Part shown: positions 8,850 through 17,241 of the stretch, piece after piece | Position numbering within the stretch: position 1 is the first letter of the stretch | How the letters are laid out: the number at the start of each line of letters is the position of its first letter | Assembly (NCBI GenBank): GCA_017461505.1 | Contig: JAFTXV010000002.1 | Coordinates: 1 to 32,137, forward strand | DNA from: Paludibacteraceae bacterium | GTDB taxonomy: Bacteria; Bacteroidota; Bacteroidia; Bacteroidales; Paludibacteraceae | Reading direction: 5' to 3' | Length of the DNA: 32,137 bases | The notes under the pieces: generated by a model | Seen by the model: the letters and a program-made list of their open reading frames with translations, nothing else | Databases searched by the model: none | What the model was told of the DNA's origin: nothing | Translations under genes and position numbers: made by a program

Positions 8850-9608
8850 TTATTTATTCAAAAATAAATCTGGACGATTCGTGATTACTCCATCCGCCTT
8901 ATAATTTAACTTACTAGGATCATCTACTGTCCAAACTTTTACTTCAAATCCTTCAGCATGCAATTTATCGATTTCGTTTTGATTGATGAACTTATACATA
9001 AAATTAAAAGAAGCACACATTTTATATTTTTCGAATGTAAAACGACTGATTTTTCCATCAAAACACATACCGAATGGCAATTTGCAGAACAATAATTTCT
9101 CTATGCGAATACTTGGATCTAGTTGGTGAACGGTAAATAAAGCTTGATCATCAAAAGATTGAATAACGACTTGATCTACCATATCCATTTCATGAATCAT
9201 GTCAATAATCTGTTGTTCTAACCCAGCATATTGATTCTTATCTCTACGTTTAATCTCTAGTAATATTTTGGTTCTTCCCTTCATTAGCTCTAATGCTTCT
9301 CTCAAAGTAGGCATAGATTCTGATGTAGGCAATTTACTAACATGGTCTACCACTGCCGCTTGCTTGAATTGCTCCAAAGTCATATTTTCAATCTTACCTG
9401 TACCATTGGTGGTACGATCAATCGTCACGTCATGACAAACCACCACATGGTTATCTTGGGTCATGTGCACATCTAGTTCTACCATATCAACCCCCATTTC
9501 AATAGCCTGCTGAAACGAACTTAGCGTATTCTCATTTGCAATCTTTGCACCTCCTCTATGTGCTACTATAATAGTCGATAAAATCATAAAAACTGTAGTT
9601 TTAAACAT
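8850..9608 (-). CDS. Glycerophosphodiester phosphodiesterase family protein
   Basis: The 252-aa protein has the GDPD TIM-barrel hallmarks: AHRGG at about 16-20, NENTLSSFQQAIEMG, ELDVHMTQD with the metal/catalytic residues, CHDVTIDRTTNG, and a late KVWTVDD. These enzymes hydrolyse glycerophosphodiesters to glycerol-3-phosphate and an alcohol. The N-terminal 15 residues are hydrophobic (FMILSTIIVA), but the first barrel strand already lies there, so I do not call a signal peptide; a start at the second Met is possible. The gene begins 29 nt after the STAND gene on the same strand with no promoter box between, so it may be read from that operon. Whether it belongs functionally to that module is unknown. 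Confidence 0.88.
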   Translation of the reverse strand: MFKTTVFMILSTIIVAHRGGAKIANENTLSSFQQAIEMGVDMVELDVHMTQDNHVVVCHDVTIDRTTNGTGKIENMTLEQFKQAAVVDHVSKLPTSESMPTLREALELMKGRTKILLEIKRRDKNQYAGLEQQIIDMIHEMDMVDQVVIQSFDDQALFTVHQLDPSIRIEKLLFCKLPFGMCFDGKISRFTFEKYKMCASFNFMYKFINQNEIDKLHAEGFEVKVWTVDDPSKLNYKADGVITNRPDLFLNK

Positions 9609-9637
9609 ATTTTTCTATCTATTTATATTAATCTTAC

Positions 9638-12600
9638 TTAAGCATTTATGTATTTGAACACCACTTTCACAGCTTGACTGATCCATTGATCTGCACTTTT
9701 GACCTTAGGCATTGGTTTGCAAATATCAACAATCACATCATCTATCACAGGTTCATTAATAATACTTTTAATCACAAAATTACCAAACTTATGGGTGATT
9801 AAGTCGCTAAACTTCTCACTCTCTGGGTTATAACTCAACAAGGTCTCAGAATATTGTGGCAAACCAGGGAAAGATAACCCAACCGTTTCTTTTTTCAAGA
9901 ACTCATTAATTTGTTGAGAGAATTTTAACTTGGCAGTACCAAGGATGCGTCCAATCATTGCTACTATCGACTCTTGTGTGTCAGGATATCTATTATTCAC
10001 GTTGTTTTCAAACTCTTCGATTGTCTGTACGTTCGGAATTTGCTCCATCACATAATATAGCAAGTCTTTGGCTGTATAAATATATCCAGCATCAGTAATT
10101 AGTTCGTTAATGTTTTGCAACAAGTGCATAAGCAACTCTTTGTCACGATTCTTGATGGCCGTATCTATGAGTTTTCTCATCAAAGGTACAGACTCCGCGT
10201 TTTTGTCATGTTTGTCCCCACCATTACGCTTACAATAGACCATGCAGTACCACGCCATCACATTGCGCTTATATAACTTCATGCTATTGACTTTTTTACT
10301 CAAACGCCCTTCGTAATAACCACGCATACGATTTGTCCAATCCTCACACCACTCTGACATGATTTTCCATAAATCCTCAGACATATTATCGGACTGCATA
10401 CCTATTTGATAAAGCGAATATATCAACGACATCTGAGTGTAATCCCACCATCTAGAACCAGGTATTTCGCTATTTTGTATTTTTTTGAACAAGTGTATGA
10501 CTAATTCTGGTTGCACCAAATACTGTACCACGAGCACACGCTCAAGAAAGAAATACGAAAGCGCATCACCAGAATAATAGGCATGGAATACTTTATCCAA
10601 TACTTTGCTAAAGTCTAAAGGTTGTTCTCCTTTTTTAGGAGCTGTGGGGCCCATGTAGTATGAATAGTTCTTAAAATACTCAGCCACCTCTACAATATCA
10701 TCTCTATTCCATCTATTATCTACAGAGTTTACGGGTATGTAATTATCCTCCCACATGCCTTGGTATTCAATGACATTGTTGCAATACATAGTCTGAGTAA
10801 ACTGCTTGCGCATAATCGGAGTTAGGAAGGGTGTCACGATTCGTACCAAACTATAATTCAGTGTCAAATGCTTGAATACACTCACAATATCTCCGTATAG
10901 AGCCCTTACCTTTTCTGCATCACGCTGTTCTGCTAACATATTCTCAATAATCAGCATCACCTTTAGGCGTATACCATTTTCCAAATAAGATAATAGCAAT
11001 TTGATACGTTTTATGCCGATCAAAGGTAAACGCCATAATGGAATATTGCATACATAATCTAGCATATATTCGGTGATGGCATAGGTTAGATTTTGCTGCA
11101 GTTCTTGATGCGAATGTGTATATTGCTTATTCACAAGATAATAGATATACATACACATTTGGTCTCTCATCTCATTGATATTTTGAGTCATCGCTTTATC
11201 CAAGAGTACATATGGACTAATGGTATACATATTCTTGTTGAAATAATCGGTCAGAAACACCCCATTCACAAGTGTCTGATTGGCCACACTTCTTATGCGC
11301 ATGATTGGTGCTAGTTGTTCGGACAATTCACTATACTGAGCTATCATCTTGTCATCTGCTTTTCCCTTGCTCACTAGTTTGTCCAATGTATTATAACGTT
11401 CAATTGCTCCATTCATCCCTTCATTGCGATCCAACATATCCGTTAACAATGCAAACAACCTAGCCTCATAATGCTCAATCACCAACATATTCATGCAGTT
11501 ATGAACCAGTGACTTGACAATGAAATCATTGCCATATTTTTTCACCAACTCAATAATCAAAGCATTAGTACCCGTATTAATAAAATCCATCAGTACTGCA
11601 TTCCGTAGTACAGCCACCATTACTTCAGTCATAGCAGCATGTTTTATCGTATTGTAGATACCATCTGGTGATAAACTACCATCTTCTGCTTTGTACTTAT
11701 CGTAGTACTCTACTGCCATGATATACTCCATATATCGTTCGTATACGAACTGAAGTTTTTCGTCATCCACCAATCGCAGCATAGGTCGCTCTGGTTTGCT
11801 CAGCAGTTCCGCAAAAGCAACTGATATGCCATCCTTGCCATATAGCAAGTTTTTCAGCTCCTCCAATGGTGTACCCTTCTTGCTTTTCCTTACTGTAGAG
11901 AGGTATACCGTATCACAAGCAAAACCTTGCTCATACTGCATCAATAAGCATTTTCCAATACACGATAATATCTTACGCTGATTTTTTCCTGCATACGAAC
12001 TAGCTACCGAATCACTCATCTGAGTAAAAAGTTGAATAGATGAGTACTCCAATGAACTCTCACCCATGACCTTGCCTAAGAAATTGGTACAAGCGATCTT
12101 CAATATCAGCGGATCTTTCAACCGCACCAAAATGGTTTGACCGATTTCTTCATATCGTGTTTGCATCTGATACAAGGATCCATAAATTGCATATGCACGG
12201 ATCAACTCAGTGTCTGAGAAACCACGAATAGCCAAATCTTCCTCTTTACCTACTGCATAGAATTTTGACATGTCTAGATGCTTGCATTCTGGTTGGATAT
12301 GTTGTACCCAAGTATAATTACGGCAAGTCATCAGAATGCGGAATACACTATTTTCTTTTACAACACCAAAGATTTTGACTATATCTTGGAACAATTCTAG
12401 AGGACCATTCGAACCTTCGTTATGACCTGCATAGTGCAAACACTCATTTATCGCATCAAAGAAGATATATATGCACTTACCTTCAGCAGACATTTTAGTC
12501 TGCAGTTCCTCCACGAGTTTGGTGATGGATTTTTTATAGGACCATTGGAATATTTCTCGCAATGCCATCTCTAGCGATTGCTCAATAAATTCAGTACCAG

Positions 12601-13555
12601 CAAAGGTCAGCACGGCCTCACCTTGCTCAATAAATTGCTCTGTCCAATAGCACAGTTGGTTCGTCTTACCTTGCCCAGGTTCACCCAAGAGCGGAAAGAA
12701 CTCCTGCTCAGATGTTATAAAGTCGTGATACACTTTTTCTGCTTGTTCGCGCTGCACATACAACTCTCTGTTGTATTTACGCTGACTATAGATAGAATTC
12801 AGATACATCGTCGATCTATCCTGCATAAGTTGTGCATATTCTTTATAGTTGAGTGAACGTGCGATATCAAACGATGGCATAATCACCTGCAACCACTGGT
12901 CAATCTGTTGGTTGTACTTCTCACCGATATATGTCACAGCACCTTTGTGCGTACTTACAAAAGAAGCCTCTTCATTTTTCAATGTCTGAAAGACAAAAGG
13001 GTAACCTTCTTCAGAGGTATGCACCATAGGATACAACGTATCGGCATCCATATGAATTTCTACATTATCTAGCAGACTGATCAGCTCCTCAAACCTAGGT
13101 AACATCTTCTCCACTAAATCTGCATAAATCTCATCAGCCAGAGTAAAACCATGTCCACGATATTCATTGCGGATTGCTACAATACTTTGTTCTCGTTTAT
13201 TACCGATGTATAGGTTCCTACTCTTAAACGCTCGCAACAATGCTATGGCTAGAGGATGTTCTATTCTCATTTGTTGACATGCCTGCAACAATTGAGGAAG
13301 CATCTCATTGCACCAATCGCCAAAGGCAAGTGGTCGTTTTTTATCAATTTTGTTGACTACAGTCAATACCTCTTTGGACGGTTCTTTGCCCGTTATGATT
13401 TCTTGACGAAGTAGAGCCATTAATTCGATAGCCATATATTGTGCACTTACTTCAAAGAAATCTAGCATATAATTAAAAGACAACATGTGCTGTCCTTCTG
13501 CTCTACTAACGCGAAATCCCTCAACGGGAAGCAACAATGATTGAGGTAATGACAT
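9638..13555 (-). CDS. STAND (NACHT-like) NTPase with putative N-terminal HEPN RNase motif
   Basis: A 1305-aa protein with three visible regions. Residues 1 to about 170 are helical and contain IRNEYRGHG: R129-N130...H135 fits the R-(N)x4-6-H signature of HEPN ribonucleases. A P-loop NTPase follows: Walker A GEPGQGKT at 291-298, Walker B IYIFFDAINE at 362-371, and RILMTCRNY at 406-414 as a sensor-1-like strand, together typical of STAND/NACHT ATPases. From about residue 430 to the end the sequence is long, helical and repeat-like without recognised motifs, the usual place for a ligand-sensing domain. By analogy with bacterial NLR-like and Avs defence proteins I infer a sensor that oligomerises and activates an RNase, but that is inference. 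It starts 9 nt after the CorA-like gene. Confidence is high for the NTPase and moderate for HEPN. Confidence 0.8.
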   Translation of the reverse strand: MSLPQSLLLPVEGFRVSRAEGQHMLSFNYMLDFFEVSAQYMAIELMALLRQEIITGKEPSKEVLTVVNKIDKKRPLAFGDWCNEMLPQLLQACQQMRIEHPLAIALLRAFKSRNLYIGNKREQSIVAIRNEYRGHGFTLADEIYADLVEKMLPRFEELISLLDNVEIHMDADTLYPMVHTSEEGYPFVFQTLKNEEASFVSTHKGAVTYIGEKYNQQIDQWLQVIMPSFDIARSLNYKEYAQLMQDRSTMYLNSIYSQRKYNRELYVQREQAEKVYHDFITSEQEFFPLLGEPGQGKTNQLCYWTEQFIEQGEAVLTFAGTEFIEQSLEMALREIFQWSYKKSITKLVEELQTKMSAEGKCIYIFFDAINECLHYAGHNEGSNGPLELFQDIVKIFGVVKENSVFRILMTCRNYTWVQHIQPECKHLDMSKFYAVGKEEDLAIRGFSDTELIRAYAIYGSLYQMQTRYEEIGQTILVRLKDPLILKIACTNFLGKVMGESSLEYSSIQLFTQMSDSVASSYAGKNQRKILSCIGKCLLMQYEQGFACDTVYLSTVRKSKKGTPLEELKNLLYGKDGISVAFAELLSKPERPMLRLVDDEKLQFVYERYMEYIMAVEYYDKYKAEDGSLSPDGIYNTIKHAAMTEVMVAVLRNAVLMDFINTGTNALIIELVKKYGNDFIVKSLVHNCMNMLVIEHYEARLFALLTDMLDRNEGMNGAIERYNTLDKLVSKGKADDKMIAQYSELSEQLAPIMRIRSVANQTLVNGVFLTDYFNKNMYTISPYVLLDKAMTQNINEMRDQMCMYIYYLVNKQYTHSHQELQQNLTYAITEYMLDYVCNIPLWRLPLIGIKRIKLLLSYLENGIRLKVMLIIENMLAEQRDAEKVRALYGDIVSVFKHLTLNYSLVRIVTPFLTPIMRKQFTQTMYCNNVIEYQGMWEDNYIPVNSVDNRWNRDDIVEVAEYFKNYSYYMGPTAPKKGEQPLDFSKVLDKVFHAYYSGDALSYFFLERVLVVQYLVQPELVIHLFKKIQNSEIPGSRWWDYTQMSLIYSLYQIGMQSDNMSEDLWKIMSEWCEDWTNRMRGYYEGRLSKKVNSMKLYKRNVMAWYCMVYCKRNGGDKHDKNAESVPLMRKLIDTAIKNRDKELLMHLLQNINELITDAGYIYTAKDLLYYVMEQIPNVQTIEEFENNVNNRYPDTQESIVAMIGRILGTAKLKFSQQINEFLKKETVGLSFPGLPQYSETLLSYNPESEKFSDLITHKFGNFVIKSIINEPVIDDVIVDICKPMPKVKSADQWISQAVKVVFKYINA

Positions 13556-13564
13556 AATCTTATA

Positions 13565-14836
13565 TTATTTACGTTTTGAATTCAATGCAAATAATGCAAC
13601 CAACACGATCACCAATAATATGATGGATGTCACTAGCCTATACCCCAATAGATTGATAGTAAAAACAGTACTATAATTAAACATCGCATCAAGCAAGCAG
13701 TTCAAGTCCCAAATAGTGGAAAACGAGGTTATTATTGCCAAAAAAGTCAAAAAATAATTAGAACGTTTCTCTCGTAACTCTGTTTCTGCTTGTACAGTAC
13801 GCTTTAATATATTCTTCATCTCTTCCTGCTCATCTGCAATCTCTTGAGAAGACTCGACCACCTTGTTCAACAAGTTGGGTAAAAAATTATAGGAAATGAA
13901 GTGATACGTATAGTGATTATCAAAATCCTCTAAATCATTTTGAATCTTATTAATAGGACGTTTTCTCAATCTAAACTCAGAATTTGTTCTGTATAAGAAA
14001 ATTTTCCTATATAATTGATAAATATAAATCAGTTCAAAATAATCCGTTCTCCACGAGTCTTTTACATAGGATTTCATACCTTCGTCACACATAAAAGTCA
14101 TGCTATCTAATAAGGGCAAAGCTACCCAATTATTAAAAACTGCTATCTTATATTTTGTCAATATATTCTGTACATATTCCTCATTGCTTCCCATGTGATC
14201 AGAAGAATCATTCATAGACAAAGTTCCCAAACTATATAGCAAATTATCTGCATAACTAGAATGTAACAATTCATTATTTATCGTTACTATTTGATATATC
14301 TTCAGTTTATTACCATTCTCTACCAACTGATAATTATGTTCAACACATCTCCCAGTCACTTGCTTATATAGTTCACGAATTGGTACAATCACCGTATCAA
14401 CAAATTCCTGAATATTCTGTTGCTGGTTATATCTACTAATTTGTCGCAGTTGATTGAACACTTTTAGCATGACTTCCATATTTACTTGCGCACAAGACAT
14501 CCCTATGCTATATATCAACGTATTAAAAGGCAAAAGTGAAATTTGGATTTTATCAATATGAATTGGGATTAGATCTTTTGTCTCAGCATCTCCAATCGTA
14601 ATATCCTTATTAATCGGCATTGATAAAGACTGGTTGCATTCTGAATAAAAGTGAATAATCTCAGGATAATATACATTTAGCATCTCCAACTTATACTCTT
14701 CTGAAACCACTCTACGTTCCCACGAAGTTCGTCCTGCATCTACATTCTTCAAGAAAGTTCTACTCGAAGATTCTACTGTAGAAAAATATCCAGAAAACCA
14801 AAACTGATTATCTACAATTATATCCATTTTATTCAT
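13565..14836 (-). CDS. CorA-like membrane protein with two C-terminal transmembrane helices
   Basis: 423 aa from ATG 14836. The N-terminal part is mixed alpha/beta and includes HIDKIQISLLPFNTLIYSIG, similar in style to CorA-family cytoplasmic domains. A long charged helix (about 325-358) leads straight into TM1 (about 361-378, with LAIITSFSTIWDL), a loop of some 20 residues and TM2 (about 401-418), ending in a basic SKRK tail. The canonical GMN loop of Mg2+ channels is absent, so ion transport is not implied. The frame can be opened upstream to a TTG at 14896, but that falls inside the promoter; ATG 14827 is an alternative start. The 9-nt gap to the STAND gene suggests a two-gene unit. A membrane effector or partner of the STAND protein is the obvious hypothesis. 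Confidence 0.7.
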   Translation of the reverse strand: MNKMDIIVDNQFWFSGYFSTVESSSRTFLKNVDAGRTSWERRVVSEEYKLEMLNVYYPEIIHFYSECNQSLSMPINKDITIGDAETKDLIPIHIDKIQISLLPFNTLIYSIGMSCAQVNMEVMLKVFNQLRQISRYNQQQNIQEFVDTVIVPIRELYKQVTGRCVEHNYQLVENGNKLKIYQIVTINNELLHSSYADNLLYSLGTLSMNDSSDHMGSNEEYVQNILTKYKIAVFNNWVALPLLDSMTFMCDEGMKSYVKDSWRTDYFELIYIYQLYRKIFLYRTNSEFRLRKRPINKIQNDLEDFDNHYTYHFISYNFLPNLLNKVVESSQEIADEQEEMKNILKRTVQAETELREKRSNYFLTFLAIITSFSTIWDLNCLLDAMFNYSTVFTINLLGYRLVTSIILLVIVLVALFALNSKRK

Positions 14837-14865
14837 TTTATTTTGTTTTTTTGATTTATAGCCGA

Positions 14866-14897
14866 CAAAGTTACAAAAAATATTTGACTCCTCCAAA
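14866..14897 (-). promoter_or_regulatory. Promoter of the CorA-like/STAND operon
   Basis: On the minus strand TTTG (plus 14894-14897), a 20-nt spacer, then TAACTTTG (plus 14866-14873). It rules out the upstream TTG start and shows that this operon is initiated separately from the XRE gene. Confidence 0.75.
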
Positions 14898-14925
14898 TAT
14901 CCTCCTCAAATGCTGAAAAAAAACG

Positions 14926-14959
14926 TAAAAAAACACACATAGCAAAAAGCCATTGTGCG
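14926..14959 (-). terminator. Intrinsic terminator after the XRE gene
   Basis: On the minus strand CGCACAATGGC, a TTTTT loop and GCTATGTGTG form a stem with one bulged A and wobble pairs, followed by a run of seven T. It separates the XRE unit from the CorA-like/STAND operon. Confidence 0.6.
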
Positions 14960-15011
14960 TTCTTTATTAAGCTGCGTAAAATTATTACACCCTAAAATCT
15001 CTATCTATATT

Positions 15012-15413
15012 TTATCTTTCTTCGAATGTTCCATCAGAGTAGAAGATCATAATCTTTTGGATAGAGCGAGTACTGGTCGACGGTGCAGCTACTAATACTT
15101 TATCTTTAGTAGGTTGATGCGATTGACGCATCTCTACTATAGCGTCATTATGAACTGTCTTTAATTGCGATTTACTAGGTACATAACCATCAATATACTT
15201 ATCTCCAAATCCTAAAAACAACCAAGTAGGGCTAATAAAGGGAAAATGATTTGCCACATTTTGTAGGAAATCTAAACTGGGTTTATTACGACCACTAAGT
15301 ATATTTGAAATGGTACCAGCACTCACACCTAATTCTAATGATAATTGTTTAGAATTAAGTTCCTCAGATTTCATTATTTCGATCAATCGTTCACGTTCGT
15401 CCATTTTATTCAA
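15012..15413 (-). CDS. XRE-family helix-turn-helix regulator
   Basis: A 133-aa protein with an N-terminal Cro/C1-type HTH: LNSKQLSLELGVSAGTISNI at about 19-38, then GRNKPSLDFLQNVANHFPFISPTWLFLG. The C-terminal part (about 75-133) is polar and ends in a short strand, KIMIFYSDGTFEER. It sits upstream of the CorA-like/STAND operon on the same strand but has its own promoter and terminator, the arrangement of a local repressor of a defence or toxin locus. Inverted ATTCAC/GTGAAT words upstream are candidate operators. The target is inferred from position only. Confidence 0.88.
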   Translation of the reverse strand: MNKMDERERLIEIMKSEELNSKQLSLELGVSAGTISNILSGRNKPSLDFLQNVANHFPFISPTWLFLGFGDKYIDGYVPSKSQLKTVHNDAIVEMRQSHQPTKDKVLVAAPSTSTRSIQKIMIFYSDGTFEER

Positions 15414-15420
15414 TTCTCAG

Positions 15421-15453
15421 CAAAGTTAATATTCATATTCACAAAACGGCAAA
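15421..15453 (-). promoter_or_regulatory. Promoter of the XRE gene
   Basis: On the minus strand TTTG (plus 15450-15453), a 21-nt spacer, then TAACTTTG (plus 15421-15428). The -7 box is identical to that of the CorA-like operon. Confidence 0.7.
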
Positions 15454-15514
15454 TATGTCGTCCTTATTTCGTCTGCAAAGGTATAAAAAATATTTCACAT
15501 ATGCAAATAATAAA

Positions 15515-15554
15515 ATTCACAGTATAAAATTAAATGCCATTCACTTCTGTGAAT
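15515..15554. promoter_or_regulatory. Inverted ATTCACAG/CTGTGAAT words upstream of the XRE gene
   Basis: ATTCACAG (15515-15522) is mirrored by CTGTGAAT (15547-15554), and within this span ATTCAC-TTCT-GTGAAT (15539-15554) is a perfect tighter dyad. It lies about 60-100 bp upstream of the XRE promoter, so it is a candidate regulator-binding site. Function is unproven. Confidence 0.35.
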
Positions 15555-16159
15555 TTACACATATCGTATTAATTAAGAAAGAATGAGCGACATATAATCA
15601 CATGCATTAATATGATATATTCTGCCACTTTAGTTATTTAAAAAATATTTACTGATTATCAGTGTGTTATGCTCTTATTAAACTGTTTATATTTTAATAT
15701 TTTAACAATTTGTAAGATTTGTGATAAATTCATAAATTACTACTTTATTATTTGTATTTATTTTATTGATTATTAGTAAATTATTAGAATATATCAGTAG
15801 TTATTATTGAATGATTATCGGTTGATGTATGAGTAGTAGCATGTAGCGTTGGATATGTGTTGTGTTGTTTTTGAATTGTGAATTATTTGTGGTAAAAAAT
15901 ATTTAGATGACATAATGATATTTAGAAATTCACAATAATGGACTATGTTGACAGAGGGTATTCCCTACCCTATAGAGATTGTTTGGTGTTAGGAATATTT
16001 ATGTAGTATTTGGATGGTATATCTAAATAAGGGAAAGGATTTGATACTTTATGAGAATTGAATATTTTTGAGTAAACTGGTTGATCGTTCAGAATATGCA
16101 ATTCTCAACAATGTATAAAAATGCTGTCATACTCCCCTTAGAAAGGTTAAGCAAAGGGT
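15555..16159. other. AT-rich gene-free region
   Basis: I find no credible coding frame here: every frame is broken often and the base composition is strongly AT. Small dyads are visible: ACTGATTATCAGT (15651-15663) and AGGGTA-TTCCC-TACCCT (15955-15971). The sequence is consistent with an eroded insertion boundary or a long regulatory spacer. Confidence 0.5.
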
Positions 16160-16197
16160 AAAAAAAAGAATACCGAACCTTAGACCAAGGTTCGGTA
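16160..16197 (-). terminator. Intrinsic terminator of the gcvP-yitT operon
   Basis: An 11-bp perfect stem TACCGAACCTT (16171-16181) / AAGGTTCGGTA (16187-16197) has a 5-nt loop. On the minus strand it is followed by TTCTTTTTTT. It sits about 70 bp past the stop of the second YitT gene. Confidence 0.85.
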
Positions 16198-16223
16198 AGA
16201 GTTTGGTAAGAGTTCGGTAAATA
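16191..16223. repeat. 11-bp tandem repeat x3
   Basis: TTCGGTAAGAG, TTTGGTAAGAG, TTCGGTAAATA. It overlaps the right arm of the terminator hairpin. Confidence 0.8.
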
Positions 16224-16267
16224 ATGAGCAGAAATAGATAGGTAATCCTTTCGATCAATATAATGGA

Positions 16268-17218
16268 TTACTTATTTTTGATCGTATCAAATCCCTGTCC
16301 AAAAACACCACTGACATTGGCTTGACTGACAAAAGCATTTGGATCAATGGTTTTGATGATACGGAAAATGAGTTGACTCTCTTGCTTGCGAGCTAGTACA
16401 GTAACAACTCGTATGGGTTGTTGGCTATACCAGCCAGTTCCATCTAATACGGTAACACCACGGTGGACTGTTTGATTAATGGCAGTAGCAATCTCGTCAT
16501 ATTTGGTAGAAAAAATAAAAAACTGAACAGACTGACGCATGCGCGACATGATCCAATCGAGAGCAGCCGTATAACTAACGGTCATACATAGACCATATAG
16601 AATACGCTTGATTTTGAAATCAACAATATCCATTCCTTCCACATAGAATCGCTCAGGAATAGGCAGGAAATAACTACTAGCAATGATAACAGCATCGCAA
16701 ATAACCATGACTTTACCTAGGGAAACATCCTTGTAGTTATTAACAATCATAGCCACGATATCTGTACCACCAGACGAACCATTATTGAGCATAACAATAC
16801 CCAAACTCATACCAAAGATCACACCACCCACGATACATGCCGTAACGGGATCTTCGATGAGTGGTTCAGAGCGCATAGGTATGACGCGATACCAGAATGC
16901 CAATGCTAATGCACCAACGAGTGTACGCACGCAAAATTTCCAGCCTACGGTTAGCGCTGCGATGATAAGAAGTATTGTATTGATCGTTAAGGAACTAATC
17001 CATAATGGAATAGAACCTCCATAGTCAGGAAAGATATCTATAAAAAGACCTTGAGTAGCATAGTAAATGATGGAACAAATACCTGTGAGGCCAGCACCCA
17101 CTACGTTCTGTGGCACGAAGATCCAGTTGACCATCAAGGCAAAAGGAAACAAGCCGAGAATGATGAAGATGTATTCTCGAACGACTTTGCTGATTGGGTA
17201 TTGTATGTAAGGAGTCAT
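16268..17218 (-). CDS. YitT-family membrane protein (DUF161 + DUF2179), copy 2
   Basis: 316 aa. About five to six hydrophobic segments in the first two thirds (for example IFIILGLFPFALMVNWIFV and AALTVGWKFCVRTLVGALALAFW) carry the YitT signatures NWIFVPQNVVGAGLTGI and LNNGSSGGTDIVAMIVN. A soluble C-terminal DUF2179-like domain (about 235-316) contains VTVLDGTGWYSQQPIRVVTVLARKQE. The molecular function of the family is unknown. It lies 23 nt downstream of a paralogous gene, so the pair is a tandem duplication and ends the gcvP operon. Confidence 0.9.
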   Translation of the reverse strand: MTPYIQYPISKVVREYIFIILGLFPFALMVNWIFVPQNVVGAGLTGICSIIYYATQGLFIDIFPDYGGSIPLWISSLTINTILLIIAALTVGWKFCVRTLVGALALAFWYRVIPMRSEPLIEDPVTACIVGGVIFGMSLGIVMLNNGSSGGTDIVAMIVNNYKDVSLGKVMVICDAVIIASSYFLPIPERFYVEGMDIVDFKIKRILYGLCMTVSYTAALDWIMSRMRQSVQFFIFSTKYDEIATAINQTVHRGVTVLDGTGWYSQQPIRVVTVLARKQESQLIFRIIKTIDPNAFVSQANVSGVFGQGFDTIKNK

Positions 17219-17241
17219 GAAAGGTGAAAAGTGAAAGGTGT

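Noticed and set aside
14837-14896. TTG start giving a 443-aa CorA-like protein
   Set aside because: The TTG lies in the -33 region of a well-formed promoter, so it cannot be in the transcript.
8621-15453. Integrated element using tRNA-Ser as attachment site
   Set aside because: No integrase or repeated tRNA 3' end was found; the 21-bp repeats do not match the tRNA end. The module may be mobile but this is not shown.
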